Below, one piece after another: positions 1-6,672 of a stretch of 17,183 nucleotides of DNA. Both the position numbers and the translations under genes were made by a program. Origin of the DNA: JBGOTP01 sp041476545 (GTDB lineage Bacteria; Acidobacteriota; Vicinamibacteria; Vicinamibacterales; CAVVIG01). Numbering within the stretch: the stretch's first letter is position 1; every line of letters begins with the position of its first letter. The stretch lies in contig JBGOTP010000067.1 in the NCBI GenBank assembly GCA_041476545.1, forward strand, positions 1 through 17,183, in the 5' to 3' direction. The notes below the pieces were generated by a model that worked only from the letters and a program-made list of their open reading frames with translations, was not told where the DNA came from and made no database searches.

Positions 1-1240
1 ACCGAATCAACCCGCGCCCCGTGAAGCCATGGAAGTCCATGCGGCCGGATGGCTGGTCAACGATGTTGATTCTCCATGCGACGGCTCCTCGGGGATCGTC
101 ATGCGGGTCGCGTGGTCCAGGGAACAACTCGTATCCAAGGATGTGATTCGCCTCGAGCGGCCCGAGGGCGCGGACATGGCCGACGGATGCGCGCGCCTGG
201 GCTGCCAGCGGTGCAGGCAGCCACTGCGACGCACCGCCCGCGAGGATCAGCAGCAGTGCGAGCCCGATGGCCATCGCGGAGTTGGACGTGTGAGGCGCGG
301 CCTCGGCCGGCGCTCGAAGGACGTGCTTGATGCGCGCGAGCAGAGATCCGCCAGTTGCCGCAAGCGCCAGCGTCGTGTGTCCTGCGCGCCACCGGTCGAG
401 CTCCGTGAGCGCCTCGGCATAGCCGATCGCATCGCCACAAGCCTGGACGGCCACATCGTCGCAGCAATGCTCCCGTTCGGCTCTGATGCGCGCGGATACC
501 CACCACACGGCCGGGTGATAGAACAACAGCGTTTCGACAACCGTCTGGAGGACGTTGACAATGTAGTCGTGGCGACGCACGTGGGCCAGTTCATGCGCGA
601 GGATCGCCTGGACCTGCGCCGGCGAGAGCTGCGTGACCGACGCCACGGGCAGGAGCACCACCGGACGGAGCCAGCCGAAGACAACGGGCGTGTCGATGAG
701 CGATGAGTCGACCACGTGCACGTCGCGGCTCAGGCCAAGCCGCGCCGCCATCCGGTCGCTCGCGTTCTGCCAGCGTGATGCGGCCGCGATGAGTGATCCC
801 TGGTACAGCCGATGGACGCGCCACCAGCCTCCCGCCAGGCGCAGCAACAGGGCGACTGCGCCGACCAACCACAGCGAGACAACGAATGGGAGGAGCGCGT
901 CGAGGCGGGAGGGCGTGGCGCGTGCGATGAACACATCGCGCCGGCTCAGTCGAACACGGCTACCCGGCGGCACAGCCACGGTGAACGTCGAAGCCCGTAA
1001 CGGGACACGTCGTATCATAGCCACGGAAGACTCTGTCCCTACCGGGCGCGAGAGCATTCGCGCCGTGACCACTGGCGACGCGGCCATGGCCACGAGCGCG
1101 ACGCAGGCCACAACGTATCGCGTCTGGGCCGCTGCGCGTCTTAGGAGGCGCAACGCGACAGCCGCCTCGAGGGCAATCAGCGAGCCCTGCCACGCAAAGT
1201 GCAGGAGGGTCCAGCCGGCGACGTAGGTCAGGACATTCAT
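1..1240 (-). CDS. M56 family (BlaR1-like) membrane metallopeptidase, 3' end cut by window
   Basis: This frame is open for 413 codons from ATG at 1240 to the window edge with no stop, so the protein continues outside. It is a BlaR1/MecR1-type zinc metallopeptidase: hydrophobic N-terminal segments, then the zinc motif HELAH (residues 216-220) followed by RRHDYIVN, and a downstream REHCCDD motif that supplies the third ligand in M56 peptidases. A further hydrophobic segment (MAIGLALLLILAGG) precedes an exported tail ending in a stretch like GRMDFHGFTGRGLIR. That tail is not a penicillin-binding sensor as far as visible; it vaguely recalls the DUF3738/TIGR03435 soil-bacterial domain, which I cannot confirm. 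The start overlaps the blaI stop (ATGA), so the two are translationally coupled. In the family the peptidase senses a signal and leads to cleavage of the BlaI repressor. The family call is firm; the ligand is unknown. Confidence 0.9.
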   Translation of the reverse strand, partial: MNVLTYVAGWTLLHFAWQGSLIALEAAVALRLLRRAAAQTRYVVACVALVAMAASPVVTARMLSRPVGTESSVAMIRRVPLRASTFTVAVPPGSRVRLSRRDVFIARATPSRLDALLPFVVSLWLVGAVALLLRLAGGWWRVHRLYQGSLIAAASRWQNASDRMAARLGLSRDVHVVDSSLIDTPVVFGWLRPVVLLPVASVTQLSPAQVQAILAHELAHVRRHDYIVNVLQTVVETLLFYHPAVWWVSARIRAEREHCCDDVAVQACGDAIGYAEALTELDRWRAGHTTLALAATGGSLLARIKHVLRAPAEAAPHTSNSAMAIGLALLLILAGGASQWLPAPLAAQARASVGHVRALGPLEANHILGYELFPGPRDPHDDPRGAVAWRINIVDQPSGRMDFHGFTGRGLIR

Positions 1241-1620
1241 CGGCGACCTCCACGATGCTGGTCGATGAGTTTGCGGATCTCCGTGAGTTCGCTCGGGGAG
1301 GCCTTACCGGTGGCGAGCGCCTGCAGGACCAGCTTGGCCGCGGACCCGTCGAAGACGCGATCGAGCAGGTCGGTGACGATCTGCTTCTGCGTCTGGTCCT
1401 CGGAGTACGCGGCCGCATAGACGTGCGTCCGTTCGGCGACGTCCCGGCGGACGAGACGCTTCTCCGTCATGATCTGCAGAAGCTTGAGGACCGTGGTGTA
1501 CGCGTCCTCGCGATCCATGACCTCGGCCACCTCGCGGACCGTGCTCGGTCCGCGCGTCCACAGCACTCTGAGAATCGCGAGTTCGGCCGCGGTGGGTTTC
1601 TTTCGACTCGTGTTCTTCAT
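1237..1620 (-). CDS. blaI: BlaI/MecI/CopY family transcriptional repressor
   Basis: A 127-residue protein beginning MKNTSRKKPTAAELAILRVLW, the classic start of the BlaI winged-helix repressors (PF03965): PTAAELAILRVLW, GPSTVREV, a recognition-helix region DAYTTVLKLLQIM and a C-terminal dimerisation half. These proteins bind dyad operators as dimers and are released when the partner M56 peptidase triggers their cleavage. A longer frame reaches 1659, but those extra codons run through the -35 and -10 boxes, so ATG 1620 is preferred. There is no Shine-Dalgarno upstream of it. The gene overlaps the downstream M56 gene by 4 bp. The dyads over its promoter indicate autoregulation of the pair. Confidence 0.95.
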   Translation of the reverse strand: MKNTSRKKPTAAELAILRVLWTRGPSTVREVAEVMDREDAYTTVLKLLQIMTEKRLVRRDVAERTHVYAAAYSEDQTQKQIVTDLLDRVFDGSAAKLVLQALATGKASPSELTEIRKLIDQHRGGRR

Positions 1621-1629
1621 GTCGGCGAC

Positions 1630-1659
1630 AGTATCTACGAGGACCATCGTAGATGTCAA
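1630..1659 (-). promoter_or_regulatory. Promoter of blaI-M56 operon
   Basis: On the minus strand a perfect TTGACA (1659-1654) is followed after 18 bp by GATACT (1635-1630; 4 of 6 to TATAAT). Transcription would start near 1623, three bases before the ATG at 1620, so the mRNA would be essentially leaderless, in keeping with the missing ribosome binding site. Confidence 0.65.
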
Positions 1660-1678
1660 TACGAAGGGTGTCGTAGAT
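1633..1678. promoter_or_regulatory. Tandem BlaI-type dyad operators
   Basis: A perfect inverted repeat ATCTACGA (1633-1640) / TCGTAGAT (1647-1654) with a 6 bp spacer lies exactly between the -35 and -10 boxes. A second dyad, TACGA (1660-1664) / TCGTAGAT (1671-1678), has the same 6 bp spacer and lies over and upstream of the -35; its left arm is degenerate. Centres are 24 bp apart. BlaI-family operators are dyads with TAC/GTA cores, so these are very probably the autoregulatory sites; binding would block RNA polymerase. Confidence 0.75.
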
Positions 1679-1684
1679 GATCGG

Positions 1685-2089
1685 CTAGCGAGGCCGCTTC
1701 ATGAGAAGGGTCATTCCCGACTGATCGGAGATCTGAACACCCGTTGTCTCCCATCCGTCGGCTCCCGGCCCGGCCAGCGCGTTTGCCATGTCCTCCCCGG
1801 CGGGTACCTTGACGGTTCGATACGCCCATACCTGCTGGACAAGGCGTGCCTGCACGGTTCCAGTCGCCAGCACGGTTGGCGTTCCGACCACCTGGACGTT
1901 CACCGGTCGTTCACTGGCGCCCCACTCCTGAATCGAAACGGGGATCGCTTCGTTCCGGCCGCGATTCTCGATCTTGACCCTTGGCTGCACGACGACGCCA
2001 GGCCGATCCTGCTGCACCGGTGCCGCGAGCGTTGCCACACAGAGCGACAGCACAAGGCCGCCCGACAACATGAATGCGAAAATCTTCAT
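1685..2089 (-). CDS. Small secreted protein with DUF4177-like C-terminus
   Basis: A 134-residue protein starting MKIFAFMLSGGLVLSLCVATLAA, a good signal peptide with cleavage likely after AAPV or nearby. The C-terminal 50 residues (VWAYRTVKV ... ALAGPGADGWETTGVQ ... MTLLMKRPR) match the pattern of small DUF4177 proteins, in which a WxYxxV strand is followed by LxxxGAxGWELVxV and a final hydrophobic-KRP strand. No enzymatic residues are evident, so function is unknown; export to the periplasm is inferred. The start at 2089 has a strong AAGGAGGG eight bases upstream; a longer frame to 2152 is merely the VNP-coding tandem array. It lies downstream of the DUF169 gene on the same strand, about 190 bp away, and is probably its own unit. 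Confidence 0.75.
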   Translation of the reverse strand: MKIFAFMLSGGLVLSLCVATLAAPVQQDRPGVVVQPRVKIENRGRNEAIPVSIQEWGASERPVNVQVVGTPTVLATGTVQARLVQQVWAYRTVKVPAGEDMANALAGPGADGWETTGVQISDQSGMTLLMKRPR

Positions 2090-2110
2090 CGACACGCCCT
2101 CCTTCAGAGA

Positions 2111-2164
2111 GTTTACGGGGTTCACGGGGTTCACGGGGTTCACCAGGTTCACCAGGTTCGCAGG
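2111..2164 (-). repeat. 9-bp tandem array (GTGAACCCC family), 6 units
   Basis: Six degenerate 9-mers, read on the minus strand as GTGAACCCC or GTGAACCTG, end just before the ribosome binding site of the secreted DUF4177-like gene. They are in frame with that gene and would read as repeated Val-Asn-Pro if translated. The same unit occurs within the metH/metF fusion at 13315-13359. Confidence 0.9.
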
Positions 2165-2246
2165 GGAGGGCTCTCGACGGGCATTTCGTCGATGTGGAAG
2201 GCCCTTGATCGGCAGGGTGTCGGTCCGCGTCTGTCTATCCGAGGCG

Positions 2247-2277
2247 CTGACGCGTCAGGCGATTCGCGGTTGCCGCG
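2247..2277 (-). terminator. Possible hairpins after the DUF169 gene
   Basis: Directly after the DUF169 stop are CGCGG-TTG-CCGCG (2265-2277) and the 12-bp perfect palindrome CTGACGCGTCAG (2247-2258). There is no T-tract, so intrinsic termination is uncertain; the palindrome could instead be a binding site. The rest of 2165-2246 shows nothing further. Confidence 0.3.
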
Positions 2278-2982
2278 TCAACGAAGGGTCTCCGCCCGCC
2301 GGCGGTGAAACGCCTCCAGTTCCCGGTTCGCCGTCAGAATGGATTCGAGTTTTTCGAGTACGTGACCGATCTTCGGTCCCGGCACCGTCAAATACAGCTC
2401 GTTGTCTCCGAGGCCCGTGTATACACGGTTGCCGATGCAGCCGACGCTCGCGACGCCGGCCGCCGTGTCCATCGCTCGTGGAATCATGGCGCAGGCCGGG
2501 CGTCCCATGACGCCTCCGGCCTCGAACACGCCAGCCGCGCGCGCGGCCTCGGACATCAGCATGATCTGTCGCACGTTCCCGCGAAAGATCACGACGTCGG
2601 GGCTGAAGGTCGCCTGGGCCAGCGGCGCGTAGGCCGTAACCTGCATGGGAGTTGTGCGGCGCGGAATGGAGGGCACCTCGTCGCTCTGGATGTACTTGAG
2701 TTCGATCATCGTGTCGACGAGGGACTGCAGCTCCCGCCCTTTTTCAGGCGAAAGTTCGACGCCGTGCGTGAACGCGCCGATGGGACAGTTGCCGTGGTCG
2801 TCGGCCATGGTGTAGAAGGCGCGTCCCTCCGATGCTTGCTTCCAGTATCCGCAGCCCGCTGCGTCCGCCCGGTCGACTCGTTGGAATCCTGCCGGTGGAG
2901 TCGTCAGGAAGGCCATCGCAACCGGACCGTTCGTGAAGCCGAGCGCCGAAAGTGTGTGCAGAAGCTGCGTATCCATGGGCAT
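2278..2982 (-). CDS. DUF169 family protein
   Basis: A 234-residue protein beginning MPMDTQLLHTLSALGFTNGPVAMAFL, with family-typical segments GNCPIGAFTHG, a central FRGNVRQIMLMSEAARAAG, GRPACAMIPRA and SVGCIGNRVYTGLGDNELYLTVPG. These are the conserved Cys- and Gly-containing blocks of DUF169 (PF02596-type), whose biochemical role is not established. Conserved cysteines in GCGYW, GNCPIG, RPACA and VGCIGNR could bind a metal or cofactor, but that is inference. Start choice: ATG 2982 (or ATG 2976, two codons later) lies just after an extended -10; the longer TTG start at 3051 has a GGGAGG only two bases away and lies upstream of that -10. No signal peptide is evident. It is transcribed divergently from carD and seems monocistronic. 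Confidence 0.85.
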   Translation of the reverse strand: MPMDTQLLHTLSALGFTNGPVAMAFLTTPPAGFQRVDRADAAGCGYWKQASEGRAFYTMADDHGNCPIGAFTHGVELSPEKGRELQSLVDTMIELKYIQSDEVPSIPRRTTPMQVTAYAPLAQATFSPDVVIFRGNVRQIMLMSEAARAAGVFEAGGVMGRPACAMIPRAMDTAAGVASVGCIGNRVYTGLGDNELYLTVPGPKIGHVLEKLESILTANRELEAFHRRRAETLR

Positions 2983-2992
2983 GAAGTTGTCG

Positions 2993-3001
2993 ACTATATC
3001 A
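2993..3001 (-). promoter_or_regulatory. Extended -10 promoter of DUF169 gene
   Basis: On the minus strand TGATATAGT reads as an extended -10 (TGN plus TATAGT, 5 of 6). The matching -35 region is GC-rich and poor, as often seen with extended -10 promoters. The start point would be near 2986, four bases from ATG 2982, and no Shine-Dalgarno is seen. Confidence 0.5.
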
Positions 3002-3189
3002 GGCTGCGGCGCCGTCCGGCCGGCTTGGGTTGTCGAACGGCAGAGCTTCAAAACCTCCCAAGATAGAGCGACTTAGCCTGATTTTGGCCTGCGTTCCTGG
3101 CGCTTCATAGCGCTGGCCATTTCACGGCGATTCACGCGACTGCACGTCCGAGAAATGCTGAAAAGGGCCTTATTTATTGGCGTTTGTCG

Positions 3190-3219
3190 TTGTCGGTCCG
3201 AGCGGAAATGCGCTATACT
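3190..3219 (+). promoter_or_regulatory. carD promoter
   Basis: TTGTCG (3190-3195), an 18 bp spacer and TATACT (3214-3219) form a good sigma70-type promoter. It gives a leader of about 50 nt before GTG 3276, and argues against the longer frame that begins at 3177. The remaining 3002-3189 holds no gene or clear structure. Confidence 0.6.
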
Positions 3220-3275
3220 GTGAGGACTGCCGGCACGACTTTCGGCCTACCATAGCGCTCCAAACAGGGGGATTC

Positions 3276-3875
3276 GTGACATTTCTAGTCGGAGACAAGG
3301 TCATTTACCCGAATCATGGTCTAGGCGTCGTAGAGCGGATCGAGGATAAGACCATCCTTGGCACGACCTGTGGCTTCTACCATCTCCGGATCGTGGCGAA
3401 CGAAACGATCGTGCTCGTCCCCATTAGCAACGTGGACGGCGTCGGCCTGCGCCGCGCCATCACCGACGACGAAGTTGAGCGGCTGTTCGGTTTGCTGGGC
3501 GACGGCAAGATCGACAACCACCAGAACTGGAAGGGACGTTTCAAGGACAACTCGGACAAGATGCGCAGTGGCTCGATTTACGAAGTGGCCGACGTGCTCA
3601 AGAGCCTGACGTTCCTGGCCAAGTCCAAGAGCCTGTCGTTCCGCGAAAAACGCATGCTCGACCGCGCGAGGTTTCTCATTATTTCCGAGGTCTCGGAGGT
3701 CGTGCGCGAAACGGCGCTGGCGATCGAAGCACGGGTGGATCGGGCGCTCGAACGCTGCTTTGTCGCCAAGGAACGCATGGTCGCCCGGCCCAAGGTCGTG
3801 GCGAAGGCGGCTCCGCGTGTCGCCGCCGCGGCGGCAGCAGCTGCGGCTCCGCGACGCACGGCGCGAGCGTCGTAG
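3276..3875 (+). CDS. carD: CarD/CdnL family RNA polymerase-binding regulator
   Basis: A 199-residue protein from GTG 3276, preceded by AGGGGGA. It opens VTFLVGDKVIYPNHGLGVVERIEDK, the signature start of the CarD_CdnL_TRCF domain (PF02559), a Tudor-like fold that binds the RNA polymerase beta subunit. The domain is followed by a helical part (ITDDEVERLFGLLGDG ... SIYEVADVLKSLTFLAKSKSLSFREKRMLDRARFLI) that in CdnL/CarD contacts promoter DNA at the upstream edge of the bubble and stabilises open complexes, acting mostly at rRNA and growth-related promoters. The family is usually 150-170 residues; this one adds a C-terminal tail rich in Ala, Pro, Lys and Arg, including a run of nine alanines (around 3815-3860), probably disordered. 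Own promoter and terminator make it monocistronic. Confidence 0.95.
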   Translation: MTFLVGDKVIYPNHGLGVVERIEDKTILGTTCGFYHLRIVANETIVLVPISNVDGVGLRRAITDDEVERLFGLLGDGKIDNHQNWKGRFKDNSDKMRSGSIYEVADVLKSLTFLAKSKSLSFREKRMLDRARFLIISEVSEVVRETALAIEARVDRALERCFVAKERMVARPKVVAKAAPRVAAAAAAAAAPRRTARAS

Positions 3876-3880
3876 AACAA

Positions 3881-3915
3881 AGCTAAGAAGTTAGAAGTCA
3901 GAACTCAAAAGGGAC
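3881..3915 (+). repeat. Degenerate 7-bp array (AAGTNNN), downstream of carD
   Basis: Successive heptads AAGTTAG, AAGTCAG, AACTCAA and AAGGGAC (3888-3915), preceded by AGCTAAG, lie between the carD stop and its terminator. A longer inverted copy lies at 3999-4033. Confidence 0.7.
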
Positions 3916-3920
3916 TGTAG

Positions 3921-3960
3921 GGCCGCCGGGGTGAGAGACACTCGGCGGCCTTTCATTTTT
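3921..3960 (+). terminator. Rho-independent terminator of carD
   Basis: GGCCGCCG (3921-3928) pairs with CGGCGGCC (3943-3950), extended by GTG/CAC with a bulge, and is followed by TTTCATTTTT (3951-3960). Confidence 0.85.
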
Positions 3961-3998
3961 CAGTGCCATCGTCTACGCTGGCCTGCGCGACACGTCAT

Positions 3999-4033
3999 CC
4001 TACTTCCAACTTTTCACTTCTAACTTTTGACTT
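3999..4033 (-). repeat. 7-bp array (NNNACTT on plus), abutting plsC start
   Basis: Five heptads on the plus strand: CCTACTT, CCAACTT, TTCACTT, CTAACTT, TTGACTT. On the minus strand they read AAGTNNN, so this is an inverted relative of the array at 3881-3915, with the carD terminator in between. The fifth unit supplies the TTG at which the plsC frame opens, and the fourth supplies the in-frame stop just before it. Confidence 0.85.
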
Positions 4034-4776
4034 TGTTTATCGCCGCCCTCCGATCCGCTGCTACCTACGTCGCTGTTTCCCTCTACGTGTTGATCGTCGC
4101 GCCGCCCGGCATGCTCCTGGCGCTGCTCTTCGGGTGGACGAATCTGCTGTACCTCCTCGGCCATGGGGGAGTACGCCTCGGTCTGGCGCTCTCCGGGATT
4201 CGGGTACGACTCTCGGGTGCCGAACATCTCCCACACGACCGCGCGGCCGTGTACTGCTCGAACCATGAGAGCAACGTGGATCCACCCATTCTGTTCGACG
4301 TGCTGCACCCGCGGACGCACATCCTCTACAAGCACGAGCTCGACCGCATTCCGCTGCTCGCTCGTTCATTCCGGATGGGCGGGTTCATCCCGATCGATCG
4401 GCGGCGCCGTGAAGCCTCGATGCGATCGATCGATGCCGGCGCGGCATCCATCCGCTCCGGGAATTCCTTCCTGATCTTTCCGGAGGGCACGCGCAGCAAG
4501 ACGCATGAATTGCTCCCCTTCAAGAAGGGCGGTTTCATCATGGCCATCAAGGCCAGCGCACTCGTGGTACCTGTGGCGATCCAGGGTGGGCGCGCGGCGA
4601 TGCGCAAGGGCAGCTGGCTCATCAGACCCGTGATCATCAGCATTCGCGTGGGGGAGCCGATTGACTCCGCCGGGTACGCCCTGGAGCAGCGTGATCTGCT
4701 GATTGCGCAGCTGCGCGAACGGATTGCCGCGTTGTTGGCGGAGGGACCGATCACGGCCGCGGGGCGGACCGTGTGA
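4027..4776 (+). CDS. plsC: 1-acyl-sn-glycerol-3-phosphate acyltransferase (PlsC-like)
   Basis: A 249-residue membrane acyltransferase of the PlsC family (PF01553), which moves an acyl group to the sn-2 position of lysophosphatidic acid to make phosphatidic acid for phospholipids. A hydrophobic N-terminus (YVAVSLYVLIVAPPGMLLALLFGW) anchors it; the catalytic NHxxxxD motif is NHESNVD (His80, Asp85), the block GGFIPIDR follows at 118-125 and the phosphate-binding FPEGTRS is at 151-157. Length is normal. The start is unusual: only TTG codons (4027, 4033) are available upstream of the hydrophobic segment, both in or next to the heptad array, there is no ribosome binding site, and an in-frame TAA lies at 4021. 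A start at the internal Met29 would remove most of the anchor. The frame is certain, the exact start is not. Confidence 0.92.
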   Translation: MTLFIAALRSAATYVAVSLYVLIVAPPGMLLALLFGWTNLLYLLGHGGVRLGLALSGIRVRLSGAEHLPHDRAAVYCSNHESNVDPPILFDVLHPRTHILYKHELDRIPLLARSFRMGGFIPIDRRRREASMRSIDAGAASIRSGNSFLIFPEGTRSKTHELLPFKKGGFIMAIKASALVVPVAIQGGRAAMRKGSWLIRPVIISIRVGEPIDSAGYALEQRDLLIAQLRERIAALLAEGPITAAGRTV

Positions 4777-4783
4777 ACGTGCT

Positions 4784-4799
4784 GGACCCTATAAGGTCC
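4784..4799. terminator. Small hairpin between convergent genes
   Basis: GGACC-CTATAA-GGTCC lies in the 31 bp between the convergent plsC and secreted-protein stops. The stem is short (5 bp, one more C/A-flank is unpaired) and there is no T-tract, so a bidirectional terminator role is only possible. Confidence 0.3.
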
Positions 4800-4807
4800 G
4801 CCTACAC

Positions 4808-5938
4808 CTAGATCGCTCCAGCGGTGACGAAGCTGAGCGTCCACGGGGCGAGCGGCTGCTTGTCGGTGCCGAGGATGCCCTGGAGCAGGTCCACCTTGAT
4901 CGTGCGATATCGCACGAGCGCGTCCGTGAAACGGATCTCGAGGACACGATTGGTGGGCAGATATTGCACCGTGAACGTTGCGGTCGGCGTGTCTGGCTCG
5001 CCGAGGATTCGCGCCTCCTCATCGAGATATCTCACACGGACCCGGTCCTTGAGCGTCGAGGGATCGAGATCACGTGAAAACTGAATCCGGACGCTGCCCG
5101 TCTGCGGCACGTCGGTCTCGTCCTGCGCGGGGACGCTGAACACGACCGCCAGCGGCGGCGCGGCCGGCACGCGGATCGGCTCGAGACTCGCGTCGGTGGT
5201 TGTCACCGGCGCGCTGGCCAGGACCACGCGGCTGCCCTCCGCGTTGATCCACTGCAGCCCCCGCCCTTGCTGCAGTGTGCCGCTGATTTCAACCCATCGG
5301 CCCGTGTCGATCCGTGTATCGAGATTGAGCTCGAAATCCTTGCCGCGCGGCCGCAGGTTGGTGACCCAGATCGCTGCGTCGGCCGAACGCAGGACGAAGT
5401 CGTATTGGCTTCTTCCCGGTGCGTCCGGCAGATCACCCAGAAGATTGCGTCCGGCAAACTGTCCGGTGACCGTGACTTTCTGATCGAGATATCGCGACGG
5501 AAACAGCACCATCGATCGAATCGACGACGTCGTTGGCGGCGCGACCGGCGCGACGGCGCTCGCCATAATGACCATCACCTGGGCCGGGCGCGGCCACGCA
5601 TTGTCCGGATCGATCTGCAACATCGCCCGGAGATCCAGAGCGGCCAGACGCGGGTCGTCTGCGCGCAGACGGCCCAGATCCCAGAACTCGCCGCGAATCT
5701 CACTCGTCCCATCCGGCACGCGTCCCGTGTACACCACGCGCAGTGCCGCCGGCGCCCCCTCCATGTGCAGTCGACCGTCGTCGCTCCGCGACAGGGTGCC
5801 GACGATGGTGAGGGGGCGCAGGTGAAAGTAGGCCGGGTAGGCGACGAGCGTGGCGACGTTGGTGACGCGACGCGTCGGCGGCTGCGCCGAGACGGTGGCC
5901 GAGAAGAGGAGCGCCAGAGCCAGGAGCCGACGACCCAC
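4808..5938 (-). CDS. Secreted protein with OB-like segments and C-terminal Ig-like (SbsA-type) domain
   Basis: A 376-residue protein with signal peptide GRRLLALALLFSATVSAQP, so probably periplasmic or outer-surface. The N-terminal 250 residues contain two similar beta-rich segments, each with a phrase of the form PLTIVGTL or KVTVTGQF followed by charged strands and a W-containing strand; this resembles the OB-fold pattern of small secreted nucleic-acid or ligand-binding modules, but that is inference. The last 110 residues (VFSVPAQDETDVPQTGSVRIQFSRDLDPSTLKDRVRV ... RVLEIRFTDALVRYRTIKVDLLQGILGTDKQPLAPWTLSFVT) are a clear bacterial Ig-like Big_5/SbsA domain. No catalytic motif is seen and function is unknown. 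Start GTG 5938 directly precedes the signal peptide; an upstream ATG is out of frame. It is divergent from rex with about 40 bp between. Confidence 0.8.
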   Translation of the reverse strand: MGRRLLALALLFSATVSAQPPTRRVTNVATLVAYPAYFHLRPLTIVGTLSRSDDGRLHMEGAPAALRVVYTGRVPDGTSEIRGEFWDLGRLRADDPRLAALDLRAMLQIDPDNAWPRPAQVMVIMASAVAPVAPPTTSSIRSMVLFPSRYLDQKVTVTGQFAGRNLLGDLPDAPGRSQYDFVLRSADAAIWVTNLRPRGKDFELNLDTRIDTGRWVEISGTLQQGRGLQWINAEGSRVVLASAPVTTTDASLEPIRVPAAPPLAVVFSVPAQDETDVPQTGSVRIQFSRDLDPSTLKDRVRVRYLDEEARILGEPDTPTATFTVQYLPTNRVLEIRFTDALVRYRTIKVDLLQGILGTDKQPLAPWTLSFVTAGAI

Positions 5939-5959
5939 GGCGGCATTTTCCCACGCTTT

Positions 5960-5968
5960 TGCTACAAT
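5960..5968 (+). promoter_or_regulatory. Extended -10 promoter of rex
   Basis: TGCTACAAT is an extended -10 (TGN plus TACAAT, 5 of 6). Transcription would begin near 5975, five bases before GTG 5980. The -35 region is poor. Confidence 0.5.
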
Positions 5969-5977
5969 CGGCGAAGT

Positions 5978-5996
5978 TTGTGAAACATCCGAACAA
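5978..5996. promoter_or_regulatory. Possible Rex operator over the rex start
   Basis: TTGTGAA (5978-5984), 5 bp, then CGAACAA (5990-5996). The left half matches the Rex consensus half-site TTGTGAA exactly; the right half keeps only ACAA, and spacing is one base more than the usual 18-bp operator. It covers the expected transcription and translation starts, so autoregulation is possible but not shown. Confidence 0.3.
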
Positions 5997-6672
5997 AGCG
6001 GCCTCGAGCAGGGGCGCCAAAGCGAAGCAGAGTCTCGAACAGGTGTCCGAGCTCACCACGAACCGCTTGTCGGTGTACCTGCGTTGTCTCAACCAGCTCG
6101 AGGGCGCCGGCGTGCGGACCATCTCGTCCCGCGCGCTGGCCGACCAGTTTCACATGAATGCCGCGCAGATTCGAAAGGACCTTGCGTACTTCGGCGAGTT
6201 CGGCGTGCGCGGCGTCGGCTACTACGTGCGCGACCTGAAGCGCCATCTCCGGCAGATTCTGGGGCTCGACCGGAAGCTCCGCGTGGCCATCATCGGCGCC
6301 GGCAACCTTGGACTCGCGCTCGCGGACTATCCAGGCTTCCGTCAGGAAGGGTTCGAAATCGCCGCGCTGTTCGACAGCCTCACCGCGAAGGTGGGTCAGC
6401 AGTCGAAGGGGGGCGTACCGATTTACGATGTCCAGGATCTGAAGAAGCTGGCGCGAACCTGGGGCATCAGCATTGCGGCGATCGCAGTTCCCGAATCGTC
6501 AGCGCAGCGCGTGATCGATCTCGTCGTGGCGTCCGGCATCAAGGCGGTGCTCAACTTTTCGCCAGGGGCGCTGCAGGTGCCCCCGGATGTGAAGCTGAAG
6601 AATGTGGATCTGACGGTTTCGCTCGAGAGTCTCTCGTTTTACCTCGCACGGGGGGACAGTGAGGAGCACTAA
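5980..6672 (+). CDS. rex: Redox-sensing transcriptional repressor Rex
   Basis: A 230-residue protein with the Rex layout: N-terminal winged helix (LTTNRLSVYLRCLNQLEGAGVRTISSRALADQFHMNAAQIRKDLAYFGEFGVRGVGYYV), then a Rossmann domain with the NAD(H)-binding motif VAIIGAGNLGLALADY, and the C-terminal domain-swap helix ending SLSFYLAR. Rex represses genes of fermentation and respiration when NAD+ is high and is released by NADH. Length is normal, with a short basic N-terminal extension. GTG 5980 is chosen because the longer TTG at 5959 precedes the promoter -10. It heads a likely operon with moaC and a glutaminyl cyclotransferase: the moaC frame begins before the rex stop. Confidence 0.95.
   Translation: MKHPNKAASSRGAKAKQSLEQVSELTTNRLSVYLRCLNQLEGAGVRTISSRALADQFHMNAAQIRKDLAYFGEFGVRGVGYYVRDLKRHLRQILGLDRKLRVAIIGAGNLGLALADYPGFRQEGFEIAALFDSLTAKVGQQSKGGVPIYDVQDLKKLARTWGISIAAIAVPESSAQRVIDLVVASGIKAVLNFSPGALQVPPDVKLKNVDLTVSLESLSFYLARGDSEEH

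Noticed and set aside
1621..1659. blaI start at 1659
   Set aside because: The extra codons coincide with the promoter boxes and operators, and family members begin near MKNTSRKKPTAAE.
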